Source of the DNA: Albidovulum sp. | GTDB lineage: Bacteria; Pseudomonadota; Alphaproteobacteria; Rhodobacterales; Rhodobacteraceae | DNA length: 16,171 nt | Direction of reading: 5' to 3' | NCBI GenBank assembly: GCA_030837825.1 | Contig: JAUQYB010000013.1 | Span: 1-16,171 of the forward strand | Part shown: positions 7,388 through 14,325 of the stretch, in pieces | How positions within the stretch are numbered: position 1 is the stretch's first letter | Layout: the number at the start of each line of letters is the position of its first letter | The notes under the pieces: model-generated | Seen by the model: the letters and a program-made list of their open reading frames with translations, nothing else | Database searches by the model: none | What the model was told of the DNA's origin: nothing | Translations under genes and position numbers: made by a program

Positions 7388-8609
7388 TCGCCTGCGCCTC
7401 GGCCGCGTCGCGCCGGGTGCCGAGCCGGGGGTGAAGCCGGCTTGCGACGGCCGCCATGATTCCAAGCCCCGCGGCGCAGGCCACGAAGACCCCCGCCACC
7501 GGCGCGACAAGCAGGATCGCCCAGGCGACGCCGGGCGTGACGATGCCCGAGACGTCGCGGAAGCTCGAATAGACGGCGGCCATCTCGGTCCGCTCGGCGG
7601 GCTTGACCGCCATCAGGAAGGGCAGGCCCCCGAAGGTGTCGAGCATCACCAGGAAGCCCGACCCCAGAAGCAGGGCAATGACCGCCACCGGCGGCCAGAA
7701 AAGACCGAGGCCCGCCGCCGCGAAGCAAAGCGCAGCCCAGCCGAAGGCGGTGCGGACGGCGCGGCGCAGGCCCCGCCCCCGCATCCAGCGCATGATGAAG
7801 GGCGCGAGCAGCAGGAAGGCGTTCGAGGCGGAATAGGCGATGCTGCCCACCCGGTCGCCGAGGCCCGCCTCGATGCAGAACATCGGCAGGTAGACGACAT
7901 AGACCCACCAGCCCGAGGAGCGGATCACGGCGAAGAGCCATCCGGCGATCAGCCGCGGCTGGCGGAAGAACCGGCCGAGATAGGCGAGCGGATTGGGCGC
8001 GGGCGCGCGGGCGCGGGTGATCAGCTTGCCGTTGCCGAGCCTGAGATACCAGAACGTCGCCAGAAGTGCTGCGGCAAAGCCCGTCGCCAGGAGGAAGGGC
8101 AGCGGCGGCCACCATTTCCACAGGAACACCCCGGTCATCGGCCCCACGGTCCACGAGAGCGCGCTGTAGAGCAGCTTCTGCGTCTCGACCCGGCCAAGCT
8201 CCTGGCGGGCGATGAAGTCCATCACATAGGCGTTGGTGCAGATGAACACGGTGACGGTGGCGAAGTTCATCAGGATCAGCGCGGCCGGCGTGGCAAAACC
8301 GCCGCCGCGAATGGCCAGCGCCGCGCCCACGACATAGAGGCAAGCGCCCAAGGTATAGACCCAGCGGCGCGGGACATGCCGGTTGAGCCAGGGGACCATC
8401 AGCCCCCACGACAGCGACGCGATCCCGGCGAGGAAATAGAGCACGCTGACGCGGGCCGCATCCTGCCCGAGCGCGTGATATATCACCAGCGGCCAGACCG
8501 AGACGAGCATCCCCCGGAGCGAGGCCTCGATCCCCGCCAGCACGGCAAAGCCGGTCACGCCGGGGGTCGGCGCGTGGCGCAGGAATTCGGGGATGTAGCG
8601 GCTGATCAT
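7377..8609 (-). CDS. Major facilitator superfamily transporter, substrate unknown
   Basis: This 410-residue protein shows twelve hydrophobic segments in two groups of six. A basic cytoplasmic loop near residues 195-215 (RLGNGKLITRARAPAPN) separates them, the classic MFS layout in the inner membrane. No family-specific substrate motif was recognised, and I will not name a substrate. The ATG at 8609 has GGAGG about 5 bases upstream. The gene lies 78 bases after recO on the same strand, so it could be a distal member of the housekeeping cluster or have its own promoter. Its last 11 bases overlap the convergent propeller-cytochrome gene, and no terminator separates them. A functional link to that neighbour is possible but rests only on position. 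Confidence 0.8.
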   Translation of the reverse strand: MISRYIPEFLRHAPTPGVTGFAVLAGIEASLRGMLVSVWPLVIYHALGQDAARVSVLYFLAGIASLSWGLMVPWLNRHVPRRWVYTLGACLYVVGAALAIRGGGFATPAALILMNFATVTVFICTNAYVMDFIARQELGRVETQKLLYSALSWTVGPMTGVFLWKWWPPLPFLLATGFAAALLATFWYLRLGNGKLITRARAPAPNPLAYLGRFFRQPRLIAGWLFAVIRSSGWWVYVVYLPMFCIEAGLGDRVGSIAYSASNAFLLLAPFIMRWMRGRGLRRAVRTAFGWAALCFAAAGLGLFWPPVAVIALLLGSGFLVMLDTFGGLPFLMAVKPAERTEMAAVYSSFRDVSGIVTPGVAWAILLVAPVAGVFVACAAGLGIMAAVASRLHPRLGTRRDAAEAQAINS

Positions 8610-8687
8610 CGCGCCTCCACCCCGAGGAATGGCCCGGACGGGCAGAGACCGTCTGAGACATTTCCGACCCCGGGTGTCGCTCCGGGC

Positions 8688-9410
8688 TCAGTCCCCGCGC
8701 GAGATGAGCGCCGCAAGACGGCGCCGCGCCTCGGGCAGCGGGCGATGGCCGAGGTCGGGGATGAGCCGGTGCTCGAGGAAATGCCCGGTGGTCCTCAGCG
8801 CTGCGGCGATGTCGTCCGCGCTTGCCGGGCCCTGGCCCATGAGACAGGCCGGCAGGGGCAGGAGCCGGTCGACCCAGTCGCCCGCCGCGCCGCGGGCGAC
8901 GGCGCGGCCCGATTTCGGACTGACATAGGCAAGGTCGTCGCGCGCGCCGGTGCCGGCGCAGGACGACAGGTCCAGCCCGTAGCCGAGCTCCTCCAGCAGC
9001 GTCAGTTCCCAGCGGACATAGTCCGGCGGCCAGTCGGGCCCGCCGCCGAGGCGGTCCAGAAGCCCGATCGTCGCGGCATAAAGACCCGGATGCGGCTCGC
9101 GCTCGGGCAGGGTCAGGTGGAGCAGCGCACGGATCGCATTCAGAGCGGCAAGCGCGCGGCGCTCGCCCAGAAGCTCCGCGCGCGAGCGCAGGGGTTCGAC
9201 GGTGAAGGTGCCGATGTGATCCTCGAGCCGCGCCCGCCAGCCAAGGTCGAGCTGGGCGCCGGGCTGGAGGAACGGGGCCAGCCGGCGCGAGGCGCCGCCC
9301 GGAACCACGCCGGCATGGCGGCCGTGCGCGGCTGTGAAGACCTCGATGATCGCGGCGCTTTCGCCATGCCGCCTGACCTCCAGAAGGAAGCCTTCGTCCC
9401 GCCAGTCCAT
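8688..9410 (-). CDS. recO: DNA repair protein RecO
   Basis: RecO works with RecF and RecR to load RecA onto SSB-coated single-stranded DNA during gap repair. The 240 residues fit the family. The protein opens [17 protein letters not shown], the family's hallmark start of the N-terminal OB fold (about 1-80), with [15 protein letters not shown] inside it. A helical C-terminal domain follows, containing [14 protein letters not shown]. No clear four-cysteine zinc site is visible (a single Cys at SSCAG and one at PACLM), as in many alphaproteobacterial forms. The open frame extends to 9494, but the hallmark N-terminus and GGAGG upstream fix the start at 9410. It follows DUF1491 by 93 bases in the era cluster. 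Confidence 0.92.
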   Translation of the reverse strand: MDWRDEGFLLEVRRHGESAAIIEVFTAAHGRHAGVVPGGASRRLAPFLQPGAQLDLGWRARLEDHIGTFTVEPLRSRAELLGERRALAALNAIRALLHLTLPEREPHPGLYAATIGLLDRLGGGPDWPPDYVRWELTLLEELGYGLDLSSCAGTGARDDLAYVSPKSGRAVARGAAGDWVDRLLPLPACLMGQGPASADDIAAALRTTGHFLEHRLIPDLGHRPLPEARRRLAALISRGD

Positions 9411-9503
9411 GCCCGCCTCCGCTCCGACTATCGGCGAGGGCCCGCCGGATGTCCACCGGACGACCGCCCCCTCGCCCCGTCCGGCGCCCAGCACCCGGCG
9501 CGG

Positions 9504-9839
9504 TCAGTCCGCAAGCCCCTCCTCGTCCAGAAGCGTCCGGCCCTCGCGGCTCTCGATCTCGATCACCCAGAGGTCGGGGTCCATCCGCCGCTGGCGTGCC
9601 GCGGCCGCATCGACCTCGGCCTCGGCGCCTTCGGCCAGAACCACCCAGGCGCGCGTCCCCGATGCCAGGTCGAAACCGCGCTGGAACAGCCGCGCCCGGC
9701 CGTCGAGCGTGGCGAGCTTCACCAGCACCGCGCCCGCCGTCGGGTCGCCCCTGGCCACGACATAGGCCGGCACATGCGCGGCCTGAAGCCGGGCGAGGTA
9801 GGCGCGCACCCAGAAATCGGCGGCGAGCCGCGCGCTCAT
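9504..9839 (-). CDS. DUF1491 family protein
   Basis: This is a 111-residue acidic protein starting MSARLAADFWVRAYL, with the family's core VPAYVVARGDPTAGAVLVKL and the C-terminal DPDLWVIEIESREGRTLLDE. DUF1491 proteins are small, alphaproteobacterial and of unknown function; no catalytic motif or membrane segment is visible. An AAGGAG Shine-Dalgarno ends 7 bases before the ATG at 9839, so the longer frame to 9866 is not used. It sits between era and recO, 87 bases after era, on the same strand. Conservation of this place suggests a role near RNA or ribosome processing or DNA repair, but that is guilt by association only. Confidence 0.82.
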   Translation of the reverse strand: MSARLAADFWVRAYLARLQAAHVPAYVVARGDPTAGAVLVKLATLDGRARLFQRGFDLASGTRAWVVLAEGAEAEVDAAAARQRRMDPDLWVIEIESREGRTLLDEEGLAD

Positions 9840-9860
9840 GCGCCCGCTCCTTCTTCGTTG

Positions 9861-9889
9861 CGGCAAATACCCCCGCCGGAGGCTCCCCC
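9861..9889 (-). repeat. Candidate dispersed intergenic motif between era and DUF1491
   Basis: On the minus strand the gap contains GGGAGCCTCCGGCGGGGGTA followed by TTTGCCG and then the DUF1491 Shine-Dalgarno. I recall very similar CCTCCGGCGGG-GTATTT strings as abundant intergenic motifs in Rhodobacteraceae genomes, often just before genes. Only one copy is in this window, so the repeat status comes from memory, not from the sequence. CCTCC-GGC-GGGGG can form a small hairpin. Confidence 0.35.
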
Positions 9890-9926
9890 ATGTGCCGCCC
9901 GCGCAGCGGCCGGGCCGGCGCGCGCC

Positions 9927-10856
9927 TCAGTCGCCATCCCTGAACTCGAGCCCCATCCCGGAGTAGCGCTCGCGCTCCTCCTGCCAGTTCTCGCGGACCT
10001 TGACCTGCAGGAAGAGGTGCACCGGCCGGCCGAGGAAGTCCGCGATCTCCGCCCGCGCCTCGCGGCCCACCGCCTTGATCGTCTCGCCGCCCTTGCCCAG
10101 CACGATGCCCTTGTGGCCGTCGCGCATGACATAGATCACCTGGTCGATCCGGGCCGAGCCGTCGTCGCGCTCCTGCCAGTGCTCGCTCTCCACCGTGAGC
10201 TGGTAGGGCAGTTCCTCGTGCAGCCTGAGCGTCAGCTTCTCCCGAGTGATCTCGGCGGCGATCATCCTGAGCGGCAGGTCGGCGATCTGGTCCTCGGGGT
10301 AGAACCAGGGGCCTTCGGGCAGTTCCGCCGCAAGCCAGCGCTTCAGGTCCTCCACCCCGTGGCCGCGTTCGGCCGAGATCATGAAGGTCTTCTCGAAGGG
10401 ATGGGCGGCGTTCATCTCCTGCGCCAGCGCCAGCAGCGCCTCGGCCTTCACCCGGTCGATCTTGTTGATGGCAAGCGCCACGCGGGTCTTTTCGGGCAGC
10501 TTGCCGCCGAGCGCCTCGAGGATCGCCCGCACCCCCTCGGTCAGGCCACGGTGCGCCTCGATGAGAAGGACGACGATATCGGCGTCCGCCGCGCCGCCCC
10601 AGGCGGCGGCGACCATCGCCCGGTCGAGCCGGCGGCGCGGGCGGAAGAGGCCGGGCGTGTCGACGAAGACGATCTGCGCCCTGCCCTCCATCGCGATGCC
10701 GCGGATGCGGGCGCGGGTGGTCTGCACCTTGTGGGTGACGATCGAGACCTTGGCGCCGACCATGCGGTTGAGAAGCGTCGACTTCCCCGCATTCGGCTCT
10801 CCGATCAGGGCGACGAAGCCCGCGCGTGTCCCGGTTCCCTGCGTCGTCTCAGCCAT
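9927..10856 (-). CDS. era: GTPase Era, 16S rRNA/30S assembly factor
   Basis: Era is a GTPase that binds the 3' end of 16S rRNA and checks 30S subunit maturation. The 309 residues contain G1 GEPNAGKST (19-27), the TTRAR switch (46-50), G3 DTPG (66-69), G4 NKID (131-134) and G5 ISAERG (160-165). A C-terminal KH domain follows, with [12 protein letters not shown] (250-261) and the QVKVRENW ending. The ATG at 10856 overlaps the rnc 3' end by 8 bases and has GGAGG 6 bases upstream. The long in-frame extension to 11150 is only the antiparallel-free reading of rnc in another frame. The lepB-rnc-era order is widely conserved, and overlap suggests coupled translation with RNase III, which works on the same rRNA. 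Confidence 0.97.
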   Translation of the reverse strand: MAETTQGTGTRAGFVALIGEPNAGKSTLLNRMVGAKVSIVTHKVQTTRARIRGIAMEGRAQIVFVDTPGLFRPRRRLDRAMVAAAWGGAADADIVVLLIEAHRGLTEGVRAILEALGGKLPEKTRVALAINKIDRVKAEALLALAQEMNAAHPFEKTFMISAERGHGVEDLKRWLAAELPEGPWFYPEDQIADLPLRMIAAEITREKLTLRLHEELPYQLTVESEHWQERDDGSARIDQVIYVMRDGHKGIVLGKGGETIKAVGREARAEIADFLGRPVHLFLQVKVRENWQEERERYSGMGLEFRDGD

Positions 10857-11538
10857 TCCCCGCCTCCATCCGCGCCAGAAGCGCCCGTGCCGCCGCCTGC
10901 TCGGCCTGGCGTTTCGCGCCGGCCTGCGCCACCTCGGCCTCGCCCGACGAAAGCCGCACCTCGACGGTGAAGAGCGGCTGGTGATCGGGTCCCTCGCGCC
11001 CCATTTCGGTGTAGGCCGGGGGCGGCAGGCCGCGGCCCTGGGCCCATTCCTGAAGCGCGGTCTTGGCATCGCGGGCGTCGGCTTCGACGCTGCCGACGCG
11101 CCCGCCCCAGAGCGCGAGGACCACCGCCCGCGCCGCCTCGAAGCCCGCATCGAGATAGACCGCGGCGATCACCGCCTCCATCGCGTCGGCGAGAAGCGCC
11201 TCCTTGCGCCGCCCGCCCGACATCATCTCGGACCGGCCGAGCTTCAGGACCTCGCCGAGGCCGAGGTCGCGCGCCACCGCGGCGCAGGTTTCCTTGCGGA
11301 CGAGAGCGTTGAACCGGGGGGCGAGCTGGCCCTCGCTGGCGCCCTTGTCGGCGGCCAGCAGCGCCTCGGCCATGACGAGGCCCAGCACCCGGTCGCCGAG
11401 GAACTCCAGCCGCTGGTTGTCGGGTCGCACCGGCGTGGCGAGCGAGGAATGGGTGACCGCGCGCGCAAGAAGCTCGGGCCGGCGGAAGTCGTGGCCGATG
11501 CGGGCCGCGAAGGCCCGGAGGTCGGCGGCGAGCCTCAC
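10849..11538 (-). CDS. rnc: Ribonuclease III
   Basis: RNase III cleaves double-stranded RNA, including rRNA precursors and some mRNAs. The 229 residues have the RNase III domain signature NQRLEFLGD (41-49). Catalytic acids E45 and D49 there, and D118 and E121 in [13 protein letters not shown], are all present. A double-stranded-RNA-binding domain covers about 157-226, ending [18 protein letters not shown]. The first signature acid, Glu in the common NERLEFLGD, is Gln here. The start is GTG at 11538, forming GTGA with the lepB stop, and no other suitable start lies nearby. The end overlaps era by 8 bases. Tight packing with lepB and era indicates one transcript. Confidence 0.96.
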   Translation of the reverse strand: MRLAADLRAFAARIGHDFRRPELLARAVTHSSLATPVRPDNQRLEFLGDRVLGLVMAEALLAADKGASEGQLAPRFNALVRKETCAAVARDLGLGEVLKLGRSEMMSGGRRKEALLADAMEAVIAAVYLDAGFEAARAVVLALWGGRVGSVEADARDAKTALQEWAQGRGLPPPAYTEMGREGPDHQPLFTVEVRLSSGEAEVAQAGAKRQAEQAAARALLARMEAGNG

Positions 11539-12311
11539 TCCACCGCCTTGAAGAAGCGGTCGCCGCGCCAGGTCCAGAAGAAGAAGAGCGAGCGGCCGGC
11601 GGAGGAGAACATGATCCGGTCGGCCCGGCCGATCAGGTATTCGGCCGGCAGCATGCCGACGCCGCCCGAGGCGACGGCGAAGCGGCTGTCCTGGCTGTTG
11701 TCGCGGTTGTCGCCCATGAAGAAGTAGTGCCCCGCCGGGACCGTGTAGATCGGCGTGTTGTCGGCCGGCACGCTGGCGATGTTCAGGACATCGTGGCGCA
11801 CCCCGTTGGGCAGGGTCTCGACGAAGCGTTCCTTGAGGCAGGTGCCGCCGATGCCGACGGGATCGTTGGCGCAGCGCGGCATGTTGCCCTGCGAGCCCTG
11901 CGGCGCCTTGATCTCCTCGAAGATGCCGCCGTCTTCCTGCGGGACGGGCTGGCCGTTGAGCCAGAGCTGGCCGTCCTTCATCTGCACGCTGTCGCCCGGC
12001 AGGCCGATCAGCCGCTTGATGAAATCGGCCCCCGTGCCGGGGTGGCGGAAGACTACGACATCGCCGCGCTCGGGGTCGGTGGCGAAGATCCGGCCGGTGA
12101 TCGGGCAGAGCGCGAAGGGGCAGGAATATTTGGAATAGCCGTAGGCCATCTTGTTGACGAAGAGGAAGTCGCCGATCAGCAGCGTGTCCTTCATCGACCC
12201 GGACGGAATCCAGAAGGGCTGGTAGAAGAGCGTGCGGAACACCCCCGCGATGAGAAGCGCGTAGACGATCGTCTTCACGGTCTCGACGAAACCATCCTGC
12301 TTTGCCGCCAC
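11535..12311 (-). CDS. lepB: Signal peptidase I
   Basis: LepB cuts signal peptides from exported proteins at the outer face of the inner membrane. The 258 residues carry one N-terminal membrane helix (about 11-30) followed by box [11 protein letters not shown], with nucleophile S39. The catalytic Lys is K99 in [12 protein letters not shown], and box E is [11 protein letters not shown] (200-210). The region 60-75 holds two Cys (YSCPFALCP), and C147/C158 lie in the middle insert; these could form periplasmic disulfides. The start is GTG at 12311, with AGGGCAGGG upstream; the protein then begins [14 protein letters not shown] as relatives do. It follows acpS by 62 bases and overlaps rnc by GTGA. 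Confidence 0.96.
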   Translation of the reverse strand: MAAKQDGFVETVKTIVYALLIAGVFRTLFYQPFWIPSGSMKDTLLIGDFLFVNKMAYGYSKYSCPFALCPITGRIFATDPERGDVVVFRHPGTGADFIKRLIGLPGDSVQMKDGQLWLNGQPVPQEDGGIFEEIKAPQGSQGNMPRCANDPVGIGGTCLKERFVETLPNGVRHDVLNIASVPADNTPIYTVPAGHYFFMGDNRDNSQDSRFAVASGGVGMLPAEYLIGRADRIMFSSAGRSLFFFWTWRGDRFFKAVE

Positions 12312-12373
12312 GATGCGCCCTGCCCTGTCCTGCCTGTCTTGCCCGCGCTACATGCGGCCCCGGCCGGGCCGAG

Positions 12374-12790
12374 TCAAGTTTCGGCTGCCTCCGCGGCGGG
12401 GCGCGCCTCGATCACCACGAAGGCCTGCGCCCAGGGGTGGTCGTCGGTCAGCGTGACATGGACGGTGGCGTCGTGGCCCGGCGGCGTCATCGCCGCCAGC
12501 CGTTCGGCGGCCCAGCCGGACAAGTGCATCACCGGCTGGCCCGTGGGCAGGTTTGAGACGCCCATGTCCTTCCATGCGATCCCCATGCGCAGCCCGGTGC
12601 CGAGCGCCTTGGAACAGGCCTCCTTCGCCGCCCAGCGCTTGGCGTAGGTGCCGGCGGTGTCGCGGCGGCGTTCGGCCTTGCGCTGTTCCACCTCGGTGAA
12701 GACGCGGTTGCGGAACCGGTCGCCGAAGCGGGCGAGCGTCGCCTCGATCCGCTCGATGTTGCAAAGGTCGGTGCCGATGCCGAGGATCAT
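12374..12790 (-). CDS. acpS: Holo-[acyl-carrier-protein] synthase
   Basis: AcpS transfers 4'-phosphopantetheine from coenzyme A to a Ser of apo-ACP, activating fatty acid synthesis in the cytoplasm. The 138 residues start [16 protein letters not shown], with the metal ligand D8. The second signature [14 protein letters not shown] (53-66) has the metal ligand E57. Length is close to the usual 120-140. The ATG at 12790 overlaps the pdxJ stop as ATGA, so the longer frame to 13147 is an artefact of reading through pdxJ. The pdxJ-acpS pairing is conserved across proteobacteria, and translation is probably coupled. Confidence 0.95.
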   Translation of the reverse strand: MILGIGTDLCNIERIEATLARFGDRFRNRVFTEVEQRKAERRRDTAGTYAKRWAAKEACSKALGTGLRMGIAWKDMGVSNLPTGQPVMHLSGWAAERLAAMTPPGHDATVHVTLTDDHPWAQAFVVIEARPAAEAAET

Positions 12791-13527
12791 GCCCGCGCCG
12801 CATCCATCCGCGCGCGCATCCCGGTGATCGCCTCCTTGAGCCCGACGAAGATCGCCTCGCCGATGAGGAAGTGACCGATGTTGAGCTCCCTCACCTCGGG
12901 AAAGGCCGCGACGGGGGCGACGGTGTCGTAGGTCAGGCCGTGGCCGGCGTGGACCTCGAGCCCAAGCGAATGCGCAAGCCGCGCGCCTTCGGCCAGCGCA
13001 GCGAGTTCGGCGTCGCGTTCGGCAAAACGGCCCTCGGCATGCAGGTCGCAATACTGTCCGGTATGCAGTTCCACCACCGCGGCGCCGATCCGCGCTGAGG
13101 CCTCGATCTGGCGCGGGTCGTGGCCGATGAACATGGAGACCCGGCAACCCGCCTCGCGCAGGGGCGCGATGAAATCGGTCAGCCGGCCGAGGTCTGCGGC
13201 GACGTCGAGCCCGCCCTCGGTCGTCCGCTCCTCGCGCTTTTCGGGAACGATGCAGACGGCATGGGGCCGGTGGCGCAGCGCGATCGCCTGCATCTCTGCC
13301 GTCGCCGCCATCTCGAAGTTCAGGGGCTTCGTCAGCGCCGCCATCAGCCGGTCGATGTCGGCATCGACGATGTGGCGGCGGTCTTCGCGCAGATGCGCGG
13401 TGATGCCGTCGGCGCCGGCCTCTTCGGCCAGTTTCGCCGCCCTGACCGGATCGGGGTAGGCCGAGCCGCGGGCGTTGCGCACGGTCGCCACATGGTCGAT
13501 GTTCACGCCGAGCCTGAGATGGGTCAC
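12787..13527 (-). CDS. pdxJ: Pyridoxine 5'-phosphate synthase
   Basis: PdxJ condenses 1-deoxy-D-xylulose 5-phosphate with 3-amino-2-oxopropyl phosphate to make pyridoxine 5'-phosphate, the ring-closing step of DXP-dependent vitamin B6 synthesis. The 246-residue TIM barrel shows [13 protein letters not shown] (9-21), [10 protein letters not shown] (44-53) with the active-site H45, NFEMA with E72, [13 protein letters not shown] (94-106), and HAGHGLTYD with the late His. Start is GTG at 13527 with GGAGG 7 bases upstream, giving [14 protein letters not shown] as in relatives. That Shine-Dalgarno lies in the 3' arm of an inverted repeat. The stop overlaps the acpS ATG. Confidence 0.96.
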   Translation of the reverse strand: MTHLRLGVNIDHVATVRNARGSAYPDPVRAAKLAEEAGADGITAHLREDRRHIVDADIDRLMAALTKPLNFEMAATAEMQAIALRHRPHAVCIVPEKREERTTEGGLDVAADLGRLTDFIAPLREAGCRVSMFIGHDPRQIEASARIGAAVVELHTGQYCDLHAEGRFAERDAELAALAEGARLAHSLGLEVHAGHGLTYDTVAPVAAFPEVRELNIGHFLIGEAIFVGLKEAITGMRARMDAARA

Positions 13528-13530
13528 CTT

Positions 13531-13562
13531 CTAGCCTCCGTTCCGGTCGGGGCGGAGCCTAG
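13531..13562 (-). promoter_or_regulatory. Inverted repeat covering the pdxJ Shine-Dalgarno
   Basis: On the minus strand CTAGGCTCCG (13562-13553) pairs with CGGAGGCTAG (13540-13531) around a 12-base loop, with one G-G mismatch. The 3' arm contains the GGAGG that serves pdxJ, whose GTG starts 3 bases after the arm. A folded RNA would hide the ribosome-binding site. Whether it is regulatory or a chance stem is not known. The remainder of this 89-base gap holds nothing else that I recognise. Confidence 0.45.
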
Positions 13563-13616
13563 CGGCACGGCGTGCGACTGTGAACGGGGCAAATCGTGCC
13601 CGTCACAAGTTGCCCG

Positions 13617-14303
13617 CTACGGTTTGCCCGCCTGCCCTTTGCCCGCCGAACCGGTTTCACCCCCCGGCTCGGCGCGGGCGTGAAGCCGTGCCCTCAGCTT
13701 CTCGAAGCGGTCCTTCAACCGTTTGCGGCGGTGCTTCTGATAGGCCGCGATGATCGGCTCCGACAGGAAGTAGGCGGCCGCGCCGGCGGCGATGCCGGGA
13801 AGGAGGCCGCCGACCAGATAGGGCAGGAATATCTCGTTCCAGAAGTTGTAGAGATTGGCCCAGCGGGCGGTGTCGTCGGTGAAAAGTGCGACGAAGTTGT
13901 GCCTGAGATCCTCTTCGGCGCCCATGAACTTGCCCACGATCGTCGCGTGCTGGCTTTCGTCGAAGGTCGTCCCCAGCATCCAGTGGCCGAGCTTCATCGA
14001 GACCACGGCGATGATCGGAAATGTGATCGGGTTGCCGACGAGCGTGCCGAGAAGCGACGCCAGCACGTTGCCGCGCACGACCCAGGCGGCGATCACGGCC
14101 GAGATGAAGTGCAGGCCGAAGAGCGGCGTGAAGCTGGAAAAGACGCCCGCCGCGACACCGCGGGCGATGCGGCGTGGATTGTCGGGCAGGCGGCGGATGC
14201 GGTGCCGGACGTAGCGGAAGGCGCGCGGCCAGCCGCCGCGGGGCCAGACCGCCTCGGTCAGCGTTTGCAGATAGGTCCGCGGGGTGCGCCGCCTGAAGAC
14301 CAA
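13617..14303 (-). CDS. DUF2062 domain membrane protein
   Basis: This 228-residue protein starts VFRRRTPRTY after a TTG at 14303. It has the family's PRGGWPRAFRYVRHRI region and then a DUF2062 core (about 45-190). The core contains ARGVAAGVFSSFTPLFGLH, GNPITFPII and FLPYLVGGLLPGIAAGAAAYF, with three or four membrane segments. A basic, Lys/Arg-rich cytoplasmic tail follows (about 192-228). Function is unknown; the family is often next to pdxJ or lipid and envelope genes. The TTG start is chosen because no ATG or GTG exists between it and the rsh stop, AGGAGG lies about 9 bases before it, and homologues start at this residue. It follows rsh by 22 bases, so cotranscription is likely. Confidence 0.85.
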   Translation of the reverse strand: MVFRRRTPRTYLQTLTEAVWPRGGWPRAFRYVRHRIRRLPDNPRRIARGVAAGVFSSFTPLFGLHFISAVIAAWVVRGNVLASLLGTLVGNPITFPIIAVVSMKLGHWMLGTTFDESQHATIVGKFMGAEEDLRHNFVALFTDDTARWANLYNFWNEIFLPYLVGGLLPGIAAGAAAYFLSEPIIAAYQKHRRKRLKDRFEKLRARLHARAEPGGETGSAGKGQAGKP

Positions 14304-14325
14304 GGCTCCGTTCCTCCTGCCCCCG

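Noticed and set aside
8609..8687. Terminator between recO and the MFS gene
   Set aside because: CCCGG and CCGGG can pair near 8668-8688, but the stem is short and no T-run follows, so it was not annotated.
7156..9891. Open frame of 911 codons on the minus strand
   Set aside because: It is an alternate frame across the MFS, recO and DUF1491 genes, with Arg/Ala/Gly-rich text and no recognisable fold.
7431..10970. Open frame of 1179 codons on the plus strand
   Set aside because: It lies antisense to the MFS, recO, DUF1491 and era genes and is rich in Arg, Pro, Gly and Ala with no domain. High GC leaves few stops, so it is a shadow.
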